Positions 32,865 to 44,234 of a DNA stretch of 64,000 nucleotides are shown here, piece after piece. The stretch is taken from contig JAAAJB010000038.1 of the NCBI GenBank assembly GCA_016098155.1, positions 43,523 through 107,522 on the forward strand, given 5' to 3'. The notes beneath the pieces were generated by a model. It saw nothing but the letters and a program-made list of their open reading frames with translations. It ran no database searches and was not told where the DNA came from. The stretch's first letter is position 1, and every line of letters begins with the position of its first letter. The position numbers and the translations under genes were made by a program. This stretch comes from Actinomortierella ambigua (lineage: Eukaryota; Mortierellomycota; Mortierellomycetes; Mortierellales; Mortierellaceae).

Positions 32865-35800
32865 TCAGACGTTGGCTCTCTTTCGCTTGAGTGCTTGTGG
32901 CGGCTCATGTTCGTCAGAGTCGTACGGATCGTACAGGTCATACTCGGGTGCGTCGTAAAAGTCTTGGTAATCGCTGTCACTATCGATTTCATAGACATCC
33001 TGTGGGGGTGGCGGTGGTGCTGCTGCTGCACCAAATCTGCTGCTGATTGTACTAGGTTTTGACGACAATGCGGTGGTCGATACTGCTGTAGTGCGTGTTG
33101 CTGTGGTCGTTGTGGTGCTTGAGGTAGTGGTGTCCATTTCGTCCAACATCAACATCTCATCATTGTCGATGGGATCGTCAAAAAAGTCCTCGTTGACGTT
33201 GGTATTCTTGGACTTGACAGTCGACTTGCGTGAGGCGATGGTTGTGGTGCTCTTCGTTGCCCTGGTACGCTTCTTGTTTGAGGACCCAGCACTGGATGAA
33301 CCGATGGCATCCTAGATAGCAAAGATCAGAGTACGTTTGGGTACGTACAGGTATCAGCGGCAATCCCGAAAAAGGAACTTCGTGAGGCACGCCCTCTCTC
33401 TTTTTTTTTGGTTTATCCATTCTCAAATGGCATGATTTCTTCCCTCTTGCCAAAAATAACGACACGGGTTTTTTTTTGCATATCCGCATTCTTACCTTGA
33501 CGTTCGCAGCAAACTGCATGTCGATCTTGAGGGAGCCTCCCAAGACCTTGGGCGCTTCGCGGCCAAGGAATACATAGCTAGCAAAGCCCTGCCCACAAGG
33601 TTCTACCCGCTCCTGCAAGACTCCCCTGGACACCAACAGGCGGGCCAGTCGCTCGACATCAGTACGGTTCCAGTGCTTGCCGTCGCCATGGTTCTGGAGG
33701 CGATCGTGGGCATTCTCAACAATCTTTTTCTGCTTAGATCCCAAGAAAAGATGCCCTAGATACACCAAGGTGTATCGTCCACTGTCGCGCACAAGATGGC
33801 CATTGGGTGGGAGGTAGCCGTGGAGGGACGTCATAGCCGCTCTAGGGTCGTCTCGGTAGACAGCCTCGCGGATGAGGCTGATCATGGCTCTAGCCTCGGT
33901 CGTCACGTCCTTGATCTCGCATTTCTGACCTCGGCGACAATTATCACATGTGTTGGCGCAGTCGATCGGCGAGAAATTTTCGTCAAAGTAGCTGAGCACT
34001 TGTGTGCGACGGCAGTCAATCTTGTTCTCGCAGTACATGATCATCTGTTGCAGGTTGGCGCGCTGCCGCTGCTTCTGCTCCCAATTGCCCTCGCCACGTT
34101 CAATCATAAAGTCGATCTTGGTCTTGTCGCGGTAGCTATAGAAGAGCAGACAGTGCGCATTCTCGCCATCTCGCCCAGCACGACCAGTCTCCTGGTAGTA
34201 GCCCTCGAGTGATTGAGGAAGTGACTGATGGATCACATAGCGGACGTTGGCTTTGTCGATGCCCATGCCAAATGCCACAGTGGCGACAATGATCTTGGTT
34301 TGCCCTTCCTGCCATGATTTTTGGATTGCTGATCGGTCCTGCTTGTCCAGTCCTGCGTGGTAGTGTTGGGCACTCAGCTGGTAGTCGATCCGAAGGCGGT
34401 CCGCCATCTCCTCACAGTCGCGCTTACTCGTGCAGTAGATGATTCCACAGGCGCCCGGAAACTGGGTGGTGATAAAGGCATGGATGTCGGCATACAGGCG
34501 GTTTAGCAGCTTGGGGCGGACCTCATAGTACAAGTTCCGACGATTGAACGACTGCTTCAAGACCAAGCAGCCATCCATCTTGAGATTGTGCAGGACATCT
34601 TCTTGAACCTTGGCATTCGCCGTCGCCGTGAGTGCTATGAGCGGTACTCCTGGGTAGCTGACCTTCAGGTTCCCGAGCTGCTTGTAATCTGGCCGGAAGT
34701 CGTGTCCCCACTGACTCAGACAATGTGCCTCATCAATCACAAATCGCGCCAACAGCCCTCGCTGGTGCAGTGATGAGAGCGCCCGTTGCGCCTGCGCGCT
34801 CTTATTAAGCATCTCTGGAGTCAGGTACACGAGCTTGATCGTCGGTCTCTCAGCACTGAGACCATCAAAGACAAATCTGCGCTGCTCGGCCGTGCAGTCT
34901 CCGTGGACAAAGACTGCTGGAATCTTCTTCTGGACCAGATGCATGACTTGATCCTGCATCAAACTCAATAGAGGTGAAATGACCACTGTCACACCTGTTA
35001 ACCCGCCCTTGACTCGGGGCACTGTCGCTGGTAGCTGGTAGCAAAGACTCTTTCCACCGCCTGTAGGCATCAGCACAAATACATCTTTTCCGGAAAGAGT
35101 AGCATTGATAGCGGCAAGCTGATTCTGGCGGAAACTCTGAAGCTTGAATATTGTCTTGAGCGACGTCATGACACGACCAGACCAATCATACTGAGACTCG
35201 TTGTCGCTTTGCCTGGCTGCTGGCGAGGCGGTCGGCGATCGCTGGCTGCTACTGCTGCTGCTGCCGTTAAACACAGCTCCACCATAATTGTTCTGGTCGG
35301 CGGACAAAAAGGTCTGTTGTTGAGTCGCCTGGGAAATCATCCTGCTCAGCTGGAAAGGTGTCGTTGATACTGGGGTTGGGGCCGGCGCGAGAAAGCCTGG
35401 TCGTGTGCTGTGGCCCACAGTGCCGCGTTGTTTGGCCGCCTCAAGCCGTGGCTGCAGGTCATTGATCCGGTCACGCATGTCACGCCATTGACTCTGCAGA
35501 GTCGAGATGTCCCCATCTCGTTCCAGCATATCCGCAAGTGACTCGGCAAGACGGTGCTTTTCTTCCGAGGCCGATTGGAGCATCGCCTCAAGCTCTTCTA
35601 CCGTCTCGCCATCCTCTCCAAGCGATTGGTTGGTCGTGGGAGACGAAGGATGGCTGGCAAAAGTAGGTGCAGTCGGAACAACCGCACCGGTGGATGGAGT
35701 TTGTACCAGTGATTGATGATGGTTGGTCGATCGCGAGGCAAGGAAGGCGCGGTTATCTTCCTCGTCCTCTATCAAGCTCTCCAAATCAAAAGCAGGAAAG

Positions 35801-36466
35801 TCGAGATCTGTATCGTCGCCAAAGCCCGCGTCGAGAACAGGAACTGCCTGTTGTGGCGCTGCGCCAACACTCGTTGTTGTTGTTGTTGTTGTTGTTGGTG
35901 GACGTGGTGGTGCAAACGAGCGCTGTCCCTGCCATGAACGGTTATCCTGGGTGTCACGAAGTGCCTGAGGGGCACGGGAGGTCGCTGACGACGGCGTCGG
36001 CTGAGGAATCGATTCATTACTAGTAGGTCGACTTGCGCCTCCCCATACTGAAGTGTTGCTGCTCTTTGCAGAATAGCCCGCCAGCACAGGGGTGTTTTCC
36101 TATCGGCGTTCAAAGGCGGTTATTATCCCAATGTTAGCGATACTTGTCTCAACTTAGTGGCAAACGCTGTCAAGTTGCAAGATAGCCCCTTTCAAAGCCA
36201 TAGAGGATGCTCACCTTGTCGACTCCATCGGTCATTTTTTTCGACGATTCGATGCTTCCTGTAACAGGCATGTAGATGTAATTGCTGGACTTGAGACCAA
36301 ACTCGTACTTGGAGGGCGGATTGACCGCCACCAATTCCAAGCCGGCCATGGAACCCAGGGATGCCTGTTTTCTGCGCGCATTCGGGTTCTGTAGGCTGGT
36401 TATTTCAGGATGCTTCTTGGCGACCAGCCGCCGCATTTCCTCAATGTTGGTACGCGGAACAGACAT
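32865..36466 (-). CDS. RecQ-family DNA helicase (BLM/Sgs1-like) without visible HRDC
   Basis: Exons 36215-36466, 33496-36099 and 32865-33311 give 1100 aa. RecQ helicases unwind DNA 3'-5' during recombination and replication repair. Motifs: Walker [16 protein letters not shown] (near residue 430), [17 protein letters not shown] with the RecQ aromatic loop, [40 protein letters not shown] and [12 protein letters not shown]. The Cys of the zinc-binding subdomain (CENKIDCRR...CANTCDNC) and a winged-helix RQC domain follow. The N-terminal third is low-complexity with an acidic patch and a short coiled coil ([20 protein letters not shown]). After RQC the protein runs into a Ser/Thr/Asp-rich tail ending KRKRANV; no HRDC domain is apparent. 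All splice phases are 0. Shares a 236-bp promoter interval with NDUFA1. Confidence 0.93.
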
Positions 36467-36702
36467 GGGTGCATGTGAGAGAGAGGTGAAGGCTTGAGAA
36501 GGACAAAAGGTGAATGAAATTGCAGGGCACAGAAAGCTCTTGTGTGCGCGAGAAAGTTGGACAACCAAGGTAAAGGAAAAGCCACCGAAATCTCCGCTCG
36601 CATGTCGTGCGTTCGGCAATTCGGATTCTCTGGACCTCCTCACCCAAATCACATCTCCCCCCTCCTCGTCCTCCCTACTCACACCCCACACATATATCCA
36701 TC
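36467..36702. promoter_or_regulatory. Bidirectional promoter RecQ / NDUFA1
   Basis: Only 236 bp separate the divergent start codons of the helicase and the complex I subunit, so both promoters must lie here. No TATA box is obvious; C/T-rich leader sequence precedes the NDUFA1 ATG. Confidence 0.65.
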
Positions 36703-37520
36703 ATGCCCGTTCCTTTTGAGGCCCTCATCCCCCTCGGCATCATCACTGTCATGTTTGGTGCCTCGGGTGGTCTGTTCAACATGCTCAAGACCTCCGTCAA
36801 CGAGGGCCAGGTGCGTCACTTTCCCTCTCGTTTTAGATTCGGATCATGTGCAGCAAAAATCTCGGAACATGCTGAATTGATTGCCATGCAAGAGAGGCGC
36901 AGAGTGCATTCAAAGATGACTACTACACCTCACACTGCTGTCGCCACACCATCATGCAGTATTCGGCATCGGCAACCGATAGGCAACCCCGCCCCCGATA
37001 ATACTGGATGCCAAAGCAATGTTATGGGTCTTCTGTGTCGGATGCACACCGAACGCGACGCTTAGCGCTCTCTTAATAGCGAAAGGGGCTCACAGCAACA
37101 GGGAGAACAAGAGTCCTCCTCTTCTCGTCCTTCAGCTACCTCACCCGCTCCGATGGGCAGTCTCTTCTGTGAATGCAGCCTTTATCTCTGGATGCTAATC
37201 CTCTGCTGGCCTTTTACTTCTCACTATTAGCCCGCACGATATGGTCTGGATCGTTGGGATCGCGCCATGATGGAGCGCGACTTCCGTTTGACTGGCACGA
37301 AGCGAGGACAATCGGTGAGTGAGATCAACAAACACCATGGACTAATCTCAAGGGAGATAGGGGTGCTGATATTCTATGATCGTGGTGGATTACCTACAGC
37401 TAACAGCATCACAATTTGGTAACTTGCCTTTCATCTTTTTTTTTTCTTTAGCATGAGGCAAAAGCACCAGAATCGTTCTCGACAAGTAGCGCATGGACAT
37501 TGGAGTCGGAGCACCTCTAA
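36703..37520 (+). CDS. NDUFA1: NADH dehydrogenase (complex I) subunit NDUFA1/MWFE
   Basis: Three exons (36703-36810, 37231-37314, 37452-37520), all phase 0, give 86 aa. This is a small single-span accessory subunit of the inner-membrane arm of respiratory complex I, needed for assembly. A hydrophobic helix near the N-terminus (ALIPLGIITVMFGASGGLF) is followed by the conserved RYGLDRWDRAMMERDFRLTG segment. Introns of 420 and 137 nt occupy most of the locus. Presence of complex I subunits shows an organism with full oxidative respiration, unlike Saccharomyces. Confidence 0.92.
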
Positions 37521-38775
37521 GTCACACAACTGAAGGAAGCATGGACATTTATTCCGGCGTGCCCACCCTTATTTTAGAAGCCGGAAGCGCGACGCGAAGA
37601 CACGGGAAAAAATCTCATAGAATGGTGGACGTGGATCAACAGAAACATTCAACGCAATGAAGGCGTGCTTTTTTTGTGTGCGTTTGTGTGTTTGTGTGTA
37701 TGATTCCTGCACCCGTTCTACTTTTTGTGAGCTATTGGGAGAGGGACACCGTGGTATTGGAGTGGACACATCGCGTCACTGGATGGACATCATCATAAAA
37801 GTCCGCAATATGACCCGTGTATATGAAGAGCATTCAGGGTGTATTCCTGCCGCCCTTTGTCTCCTTTTCTATCCCCCCCTGTCTTCAAGAACAATCGCTC
37901 CTCCTCGCTTTGGCTAGTTTGGTGAGTAGATGAATTAGTGGGCAGACCCACATCAAGACTGAGTGAGGGTACTTGGCTTGAGCGGTGCAATACCGAGGAA
38001 AGCCACGGCAAGCGATGCTCGGAGGGAAAGGAGAGGAAAAAGGTGAAGTTCTCTCTCTTTCACCCTCACTCTCTCCGCGCATCCCGCGCTCTTCCGTTTC
38101 AGGCACCTTCATGCTGTAGAATGATGAACCTGCCCGTTCTACCAACCAGGCCCTTTGTAGAAAGTATGAAACCTAGCTGCTCAGTCCACTATGTTGGTAG
38201 CCAGCAACCACGGATTAATTGAGAGCCGACATGGATCCAGTGTCCAATATACACCACCAGTAGCTGGACAGGTACGTAGAGTGAGCATATGGTTTGAGAC
38301 CTTGGACTTTAAAAAACCAACCCTGGAGCAAAGAAGCCGATGTACTGTACTTGGAACGGACGACGAAGGAAGGAGAAGAGCCTCTCCAAAGGAAAAAAGT
38401 TACGGCATCTGGTGTGTAGCAGCGCAGTTACCCGTGACAACGCTAGGGACAACGGCTGTTCGCAAATGCAGGCTGAGCCAGGTCAGACAGGCCCGGAGGG
38501 AGGGTTGGGACTCAAAAGTCTCATCCCAGGTACGAGGGTGGCGACATGACGTTGTTTCAGCACACAAGATGTGCTGGTAGACGAACCATGTGTAACCATG
38601 ATAATGGCACCTCCCTCCCCCCCAGATAGACACAAAAGCCAGGCTCTGAAGCGATCCTCAAGGTGATGGAAACATTCGTCTGCTCACTTGGTCGAAGTGC
38701 TCTCTTGCTGTACATGAGCAGCACGCACACATTAAAGACTCTAGCAGCGCGCCACCATTTTCCCTCTGTTGGGCC
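37521..38775. other. Intergenic region, no gene recognised
   Basis: About 1.25 kb between two plus-strand genes. A 129-codon frame at 38191-38580 lacks any motif. Presumed 3' flank of NDUFA1 and promoter of the next gene. Confidence 0.5.
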
Positions 38776-40491
38776 ATGCGCCCAGTGTCGTACTGGTTGA
38801 GAGAAAAAGGCCTCGCAACAACGACGAATGCAGGTTCATTAAACCCTTCCCTCATTCTTTTCATTTACTACCTCATGTGGCAGCTCTTCCGATCAGATTC
38901 GCTTTCGTCGCCCACCACTGCAGCGCCTCACCGTGCCCTTGCAATGCAAGAGATTCGATTGGCAATTGGAAAACACCTCCATCACTCTGACCTTCTGTCT
39001 TGCTGTCTTGTATGCCGCGAGTGGGCAGAAGGGTTTCGTCTACTGCTGTGGGAGCGGGTTGGTTTCCACCGCCAGACGGGGCCTTCGACAACCATGGCCC
39101 CACGCGTGCCTTCCCGCACCCATCTCCGGCAGTACGCACACTTGATCCAGGCCCTCTACTACCGGCCGTATCGAGAGATGGGCGAGGAGGTTCTCACGCT
39201 GTGCGTTCGCCTGCGAGAGCTGGTTCTCGATGCGTATGCGGGTGGATATGCGACCTCGCTTGGTCGAAGGATAATGCAAAGTTCGAGCGCATACACACCG
39301 TGGATGCAATTGATTGCCCACAACAAGGGGCTCGAGGCGCTGACGATCCTCCATGGGGGCGACATTTTTTCTTGGCTGCATGTGGCACATCACAGCCACC
39401 TGAGGTCTCTGACGATACAGCACGGAAGCATAGGCGCAAGCGGCGTGGAGAGTTTCATGAGCCTTGGTGGCCAACTGTCGACCCTTATTCTAGTACAGAC
39501 GAACCTGGCAGGGTTTCATCTGCCACCCGGCATGCAGCTCGTCAAGCTGGAGTGCCTCCACCTGGAATATGTCAAGAACATGAGTGTCCTGGGTCAATTT
39601 GACTTTATCCAGCGGTGCCCGAGGTTGAAGGAGCTGGCGCTCTTTGTGCATGGTATCCCTCAAGTGGTTTTTCAATCTTTGCCTCAGATTCTGCAGGAGT
39701 ATTGCCCCAAAGTTTCCTCCTTAAGCCTGGCCGCCACACCGAGCAATGGTCTGGAGGACTATGGCATGGACACCATTCCTACGTCGCATATGAAGACACC
39801 GGCTGCACTAAGGAGTCTGACTCTGTACACCAAATGGGTCGACAATGCCATGTATCAATTGGTTGTCGAGCACCGGCAGACTCTCACAAGGATCAACTTT
39901 CAGACGTGTGCAAATGTTACCCGGCAACAGATCCGGGCCATCCTTTCTGACTGCTCTCACCTTGTCGAGCTTGCAGTCTTGTCTGCGTATGTGGACGATG
40001 TCATTGATCGGCCATGGGCATGCCGGCACCTGGAGAGCCTATCGATCTGCTTTGTCGGCTTTGATGGCGACCGAGAAGTGCCCTCGAAGGCACGGAACCT
40101 GCAGTTGAAGGTCCTGCAGCAGCTCTCGGAGCTAGTGCATCTACGAAGGCTAGATCTCGGGTATGCACGACAGTCGAGCAGCGGCCAGCTGGTGCTCAAC
40201 TCGCTTCGATTGACGCTCAAGGGAGGATTGGCCAAGTTGGCGACGCTTCGGTCGCTGGAGCACTTTGGATGCCTCGGGATCGAGCACGGCCTCCACAAGG
40301 AGGAGCTGCGGTGGATGTTTGAACGATGGAAGGACCTGACACTCCTGCGGGCCCAGTGGGTCGACTGCAAGGGGCGACAGGACAGCCGAATGCTCGAGTG
40401 GATTGAAGACCGACGGCCGCGGCGCGTGTTGCTGGACACACGGTCGTACGACAGCGTCTTTCGTCGTCGGAGCCATGTGGAGCCACTCTAG
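38776..40491 (+). CDS. F-box/LRR-like protein
   Basis: A single-exon frame of up to 571 aa; in-frame ATGs at 38776, 38875 and 38944 make the start uncertain. The F-box-like segment IRLAIGKHLHHSDLLSCCLVCREW begins right after the third ATG. It resembles the compact N-terminal F-boxes common in large fungal F-box families. The rest shows irregular leucine-rich repeats (LRELVLDAY, LTILHGGDIFSWL, LSTLILVQTNL, LKELALFVHGI, LVELAVLSAYVDD, LRRLDLGYA). It probably acts as an SCF substrate receptor; target unknown. No relation to the longer F-box gene at 5460-8663 beyond the domain type. Confidence 0.75.
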   Translation: MRPVSYWLREKGLATTTNAGSLNPSLILFIYYLMWQLFRSDSLSSPTTAAPHRALAMQEIRLAIGKHLHHSDLLSCCLVCREWAEGFRLLLWERVGFHRQTGPSTTMAPRVPSRTHLRQYAHLIQALYYRPYREMGEEVLTLCVRLRELVLDAYAGGYATSLGRRIMQSSSAYTPWMQLIAHNKGLEALTILHGGDIFSWLHVAHHSHLRSLTIQHGSIGASGVESFMSLGGQLSTLILVQTNLAGFHLPPGMQLVKLECLHLEYVKNMSVLGQFDFIQRCPRLKELALFVHGIPQVVFQSLPQILQEYCPKVSSLSLAATPSNGLEDYGMDTIPTSHMKTPAALRSLTLYTKWVDNAMYQLVVEHRQTLTRINFQTCANVTRQQIRAILSDCSHLVELAVLSAYVDDVIDRPWACRHLESLSICFVGFDGDREVPSKARNLQLKVLQQLSELVHLRRLDLGYARQSSSGQLVLNSLRLTLKGGLAKLATLRSLEHFGCLGIEHGLHKEELRWMFERWKDLTLLRAQWVDCKGRQDSRMLEWIEDRRPRRVLLDTRSYDSVFRRRSHVEPL

Positions 40492-41163
40492 CAAAGGCCG
40501 ATGTTCCGACATAAAACCTTTGTTGTGGGTAGGAGAATAATAATAATGTACACCGACGAAGAAACCGACCGACCGAAAGACTGCTTGTTTTGGGACAGCC
40601 ATTGTCGGACGTCTCTTCTCTCCCATCGGTGTTGTTATTTTATTGTTGTTGTTGTGTTGTTTGTTGTGTGCAGTTGCGCCAGAAGAAGAGAGAGAAGAGT
40701 TTAGTTGTGCGTGTTTAAGCTGTGTGTCCTGACTGTGCTCCTGTCCCCGCTTGCACTTGCACACCAAAGAAGTCGCCTCTCATTCCTTTGTTTCCCATTA
40801 CGCCCCATCGGCATCTGTTTTCCTCTCTCCCTCCCTGCCCCCCCCTCTCTCTCTCTCTTCTCTTTCCCTCCTCCCTTGCACTCGCCCCCCCCTCCTCCTC
40901 CACCACCTCCTCTTCCTCCTCTTCCTCCTTCTCTCTCTTCCCCATTCCGTGTTAGAGGTAGAGAGACAGAACTCGCCTGTCTGTCTCAGAGAGTGAGAAC
41001 ATCCTCCTCCTCCCTGTCGTCGTCGTCGTCGTCGTCTTCGTCGTGCTCCCCTATTCCTCAGGCGACGATTCTTTCTTGACCTCGCTCGTGATTCTCTCGA
41101 TTTGCCACTTGCCTCGTTCCCTTCTCTCCCCACCCTCCCCAGAGAGAGAACTCGCACGCAATC
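40492..41163. promoter_or_regulatory. Pyrimidine-rich intergenic region upstream of Cdc6
   Basis: 0.67 kb, strongly C/T-rich on the plus strand, with a (CGT)n tract at about 41017-41043 just before the Cdc6 leader. No E2F/MCB site (ACGCGT) was noticed. Confidence 0.5.
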
Positions 41164-44100
41164 ATGGCTGACGACTTTCCCAAATTCCTGCGGAAGCGTG
41201 CATTCTCAATCTCCTCGCAGGATGAAGATTTCTTTGGTACGCCTTCCATGCCGAATCTTGGACACCTCTTGTATTGTGTGCAGGTTGTTTCGTTGCTGAG
41301 ATATCTAACAGCATCCTTATTCTTCTTCCTCGCTGCAATTCTTGCATCCCAATGCTCCAACTCGCATTCATCTTGTTCACACCACATCTTTAAAAAAAAA
41401 AAAGAGTGCCCGCCCACGCCGACAAAGCGGCGCTCGGGAGCTGCCTTCTTTATGAAAGTCCAAACGTGTCCACCCCATGGCAGCAAAGCAGGCGCTTCTC
41501 CTTCTGATACTGTTGCAGGTGGTGATGGGGACGACGGGTTAGAAGAGGACCAGAGCACACCGGATGGCATCCTAGAGTCCCCCCTTGCTCGCAAGACGAC
41601 AACCACCACCTCAGTTGAGAACATTACACCCCCACGCACACCAACACGGCGCAGTACACGACAGACTGCAGCTGTTGCTGCTGCTTCCAATGATTCCAAC
41701 GGTGATGCACCAGAGAGCCTTATGGAGTCACCACCACCACAATCAACATCGTCCTCCTCATCACTGCCGCGTGGCTACACATCTGTGCCCCGAACTCCAC
41801 GTCTCACTCGCGGTATGACGACACCGACGATGGGAGGCCGACGTACGACCAACCTGCCCTTGGGTGCGTCGTCTCCTTCGACGCGCAACAATCAGAACAG
41901 CACAGGGCTGACGCCGTCGTTGACTCGTGTGTTCAAGGAAATCAAAGGTATCAAACAATAAGCTTGGTGTGTGGTGTGGTGTGCTGGCGCAAGAAAGTTA
42001 TCGTGATACTAGTGAATCGATGGTACAACAGACCGACGACACACACTATTTAGCCCTTTCGGGTTGTTTGTTGATTTGTTTATTTTTAAGACGCGTGTGG
42101 GTTTCTGCTCTCGCCACGCGTTTTAGCAACAGCCACCACTCACTCGAATATTCACAAACCATTCCCCCCCCCCTCTCTCTCTCTCCCTCTCTCTCTCTCA
42201 TCTCTAGATGCTGAAAATGCGGTACCCAACAGTAACAGCAACAAAAAGTATGGCAAAGGCAATGGATCAACCGCTGCGGAGCAAATGAAAGGCGGTAGCA
42301 GCAAAGGTGACAAGCAGGACAAGACACCGTCTTACAGCACGCCTCGACGACTCGGCAGGACCATGTCTGGATTGCAAGGCATTATACCCCCCAAGGCAGG
42401 TCTGGTTGTCAGCGGTGGCACGTTGAAGCGAAGTGTGTCGAGCCCGGCGCTGGCCGGTAGTTCCTCACTGACTGGGACTGCTGCCGCGGTCTCGTCATTG
42501 CCACCCCCGCTCAACTACTACCAGGAGGCCAAGTCGCTCTTCCGCCGCTCGGCAGAGCCCCACCGACTGATTGGACGCGAGGCGGAGCGGGAGGTGATTC
42601 GGACATTTTGCCGGAAGCATATGCTGACCGCCCATGCAGGATCACTCTACGTCTCTGGACAGCCGGGCACGGGCAAGACGGCGTTGCTGAAGGAGATCAT
42701 GCGGGAGATGGATGGCGAATTTTCGGCAGCGGAGCACAAGATCCAGGTGGCGACAGTGAACTGTATGACGGTCAAGGATCCACGCCAGATCTACCAACGC
42801 GTTTTGGAAGAGATGCGATTTGAAACAAAGACCGTCAGTGATAAGGACAAGGATGCCACTACGAGGGCCTTGGAGACGATTGTGCTGGATGGTGGCAAAC
42901 GCAAGACGATGTATGTGCTGATTCTGGACGAGATTGATCAGTTGGTGACAAAGGACCAAGACGTGCTGTACAAGTTGTTTGAGTGGACGACGCGAGACAA
43001 GTCGCGACTGACGTTGATTGGCATTGCGAATGCGTTGGACATGACGGATCGGTTCTTGCCGCGATTGAAGGCCAAGGATGTGGAGCCGCAGTTACTCAAC
43101 TTTAACCCCTACCAGGTGGCTGATGTCCGAAACATTATATTGGACCGCTTGTTTTCGCTTGAGGAAATGTTTCCATCTGGTGGCGCTTCGACGGCAGCAG
43201 CAGCGGGAGTCGAGGATATCAAGAAACCACGCATCCCGCCACTGATGCAACGACCGGCCATTGAGCTCTGTGCGCGCAAGGTTGCTGCAGGTACGGGAGA
43301 CCTGCGCAAGGCTCTTGATATCTGCCGTCAGACAGTTGAGATGGTCGAGATGGAGTACAAGAAGAAAGGGAAGCTTGGTGGCGGTGTAGCCACTAGTAGC
43401 CCATTGGGACTGTCGGGATCGTCAAAGGGACTGTCAGGATCGACCGCACCACAGCCACCGCGACTCGTGGGGAAGATGCCCCTTCAGGAGATTGACGTGG
43501 GCGAGCTCGAGAACCGAGGTAGCGGTCGCCTTTCACTTACCAAGAGCCACCAGAATCCGTATCAGCCAGCCAGCACACTGTCGCCACCTCCATCCCCGTT
43601 GTTATCGTCCACGTCATCATCGTCGTCATCACCACTCTCCTCGTCATCGAATATGGGCACCAACCCATTTTTGGCCATGTCATTGCAGGATGCGCCCAAG
43701 GTGACGATTGCGCATGTGAACAAGGCTTTGGCGGCAGCCTTTGGTTCACCGGCCATCCAGATGATGCGAGGCCTGAATCTTCATCAGCAAATCCTGCTTT
43801 CCGTTCTGGTGATCCTGTTGAAGGGTGGCAAAGGTGGCGACTGTACTGTTGGCAAGGTAAGAACACCCCGCACACACACACACACGGATGCTCGTTGGCT
43901 AGTCTTCGTTTCTAGAAAAGTCGTTTTTTTTTCACGATTTGCTGTACTGACTCTCCCCACTTTTTATCGACATCTGCTGGACCTTTAGCTTTTGGATCAG
44001 TACACGGCTTCGTGCAAGACCTCCAACAAGATTTTGGCCGTGAGCAAGAGCGAGAGTCAGGACTTGATCAACATGCTCGAGGCCAACGGGCTCTTGACAG

Positions 44101-44234
44101 TCGGCAAGGCGAAAGAGGAACGTAACCGAAAGATTAGCCTTGTACCGCGCGAGAGCGAGGTTGTTGAGGCCGTTAAAGGCCAAGAAGTCGTTCGGGCCAT
44201 GTTGGCGCGCGCCGGTGTTGCCATTGAAGGATGA
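41164..44234 (+). CDS. CDC6: Replication licensing ATPase Cdc6/Cdc18
   Basis: Four exons (41164-41236, 41405-41947, 42208-43856, 43989-44234) give 836 aa. Cdc6 loads MCM helicase onto origins together with ORC and Cdt1. The AAA+ core has Walker A SGQPGTGKTALL, Walker B LILDEIDQL, a sensor 1 segment LIGIANALDM and sensor 2 GTGDLRKALDICR. A C-terminal winged helix (exon 4, LLDQYTASCK...) follows. No BAH domain is seen, which argues against Orc1. The N-terminal 250 residues are disordered with many S/TP sites followed by basic residues (PPTPTKR, TPPRTPTRR, SVPRTPR, YSTPRR), as expected for CDK control. A Ser-rich insert of about 110 residues splits the lid region. Intron 1 is 168 nt, in frame and stop-free. 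AATAAA lies at 44404. Confidence 0.92.

Noticed and set aside
41164..44234. Orc1 instead of Cdc6
   Set aside because: No BAH domain before the AAA+ core; the length is due to disordered CDK-site-rich sequence.
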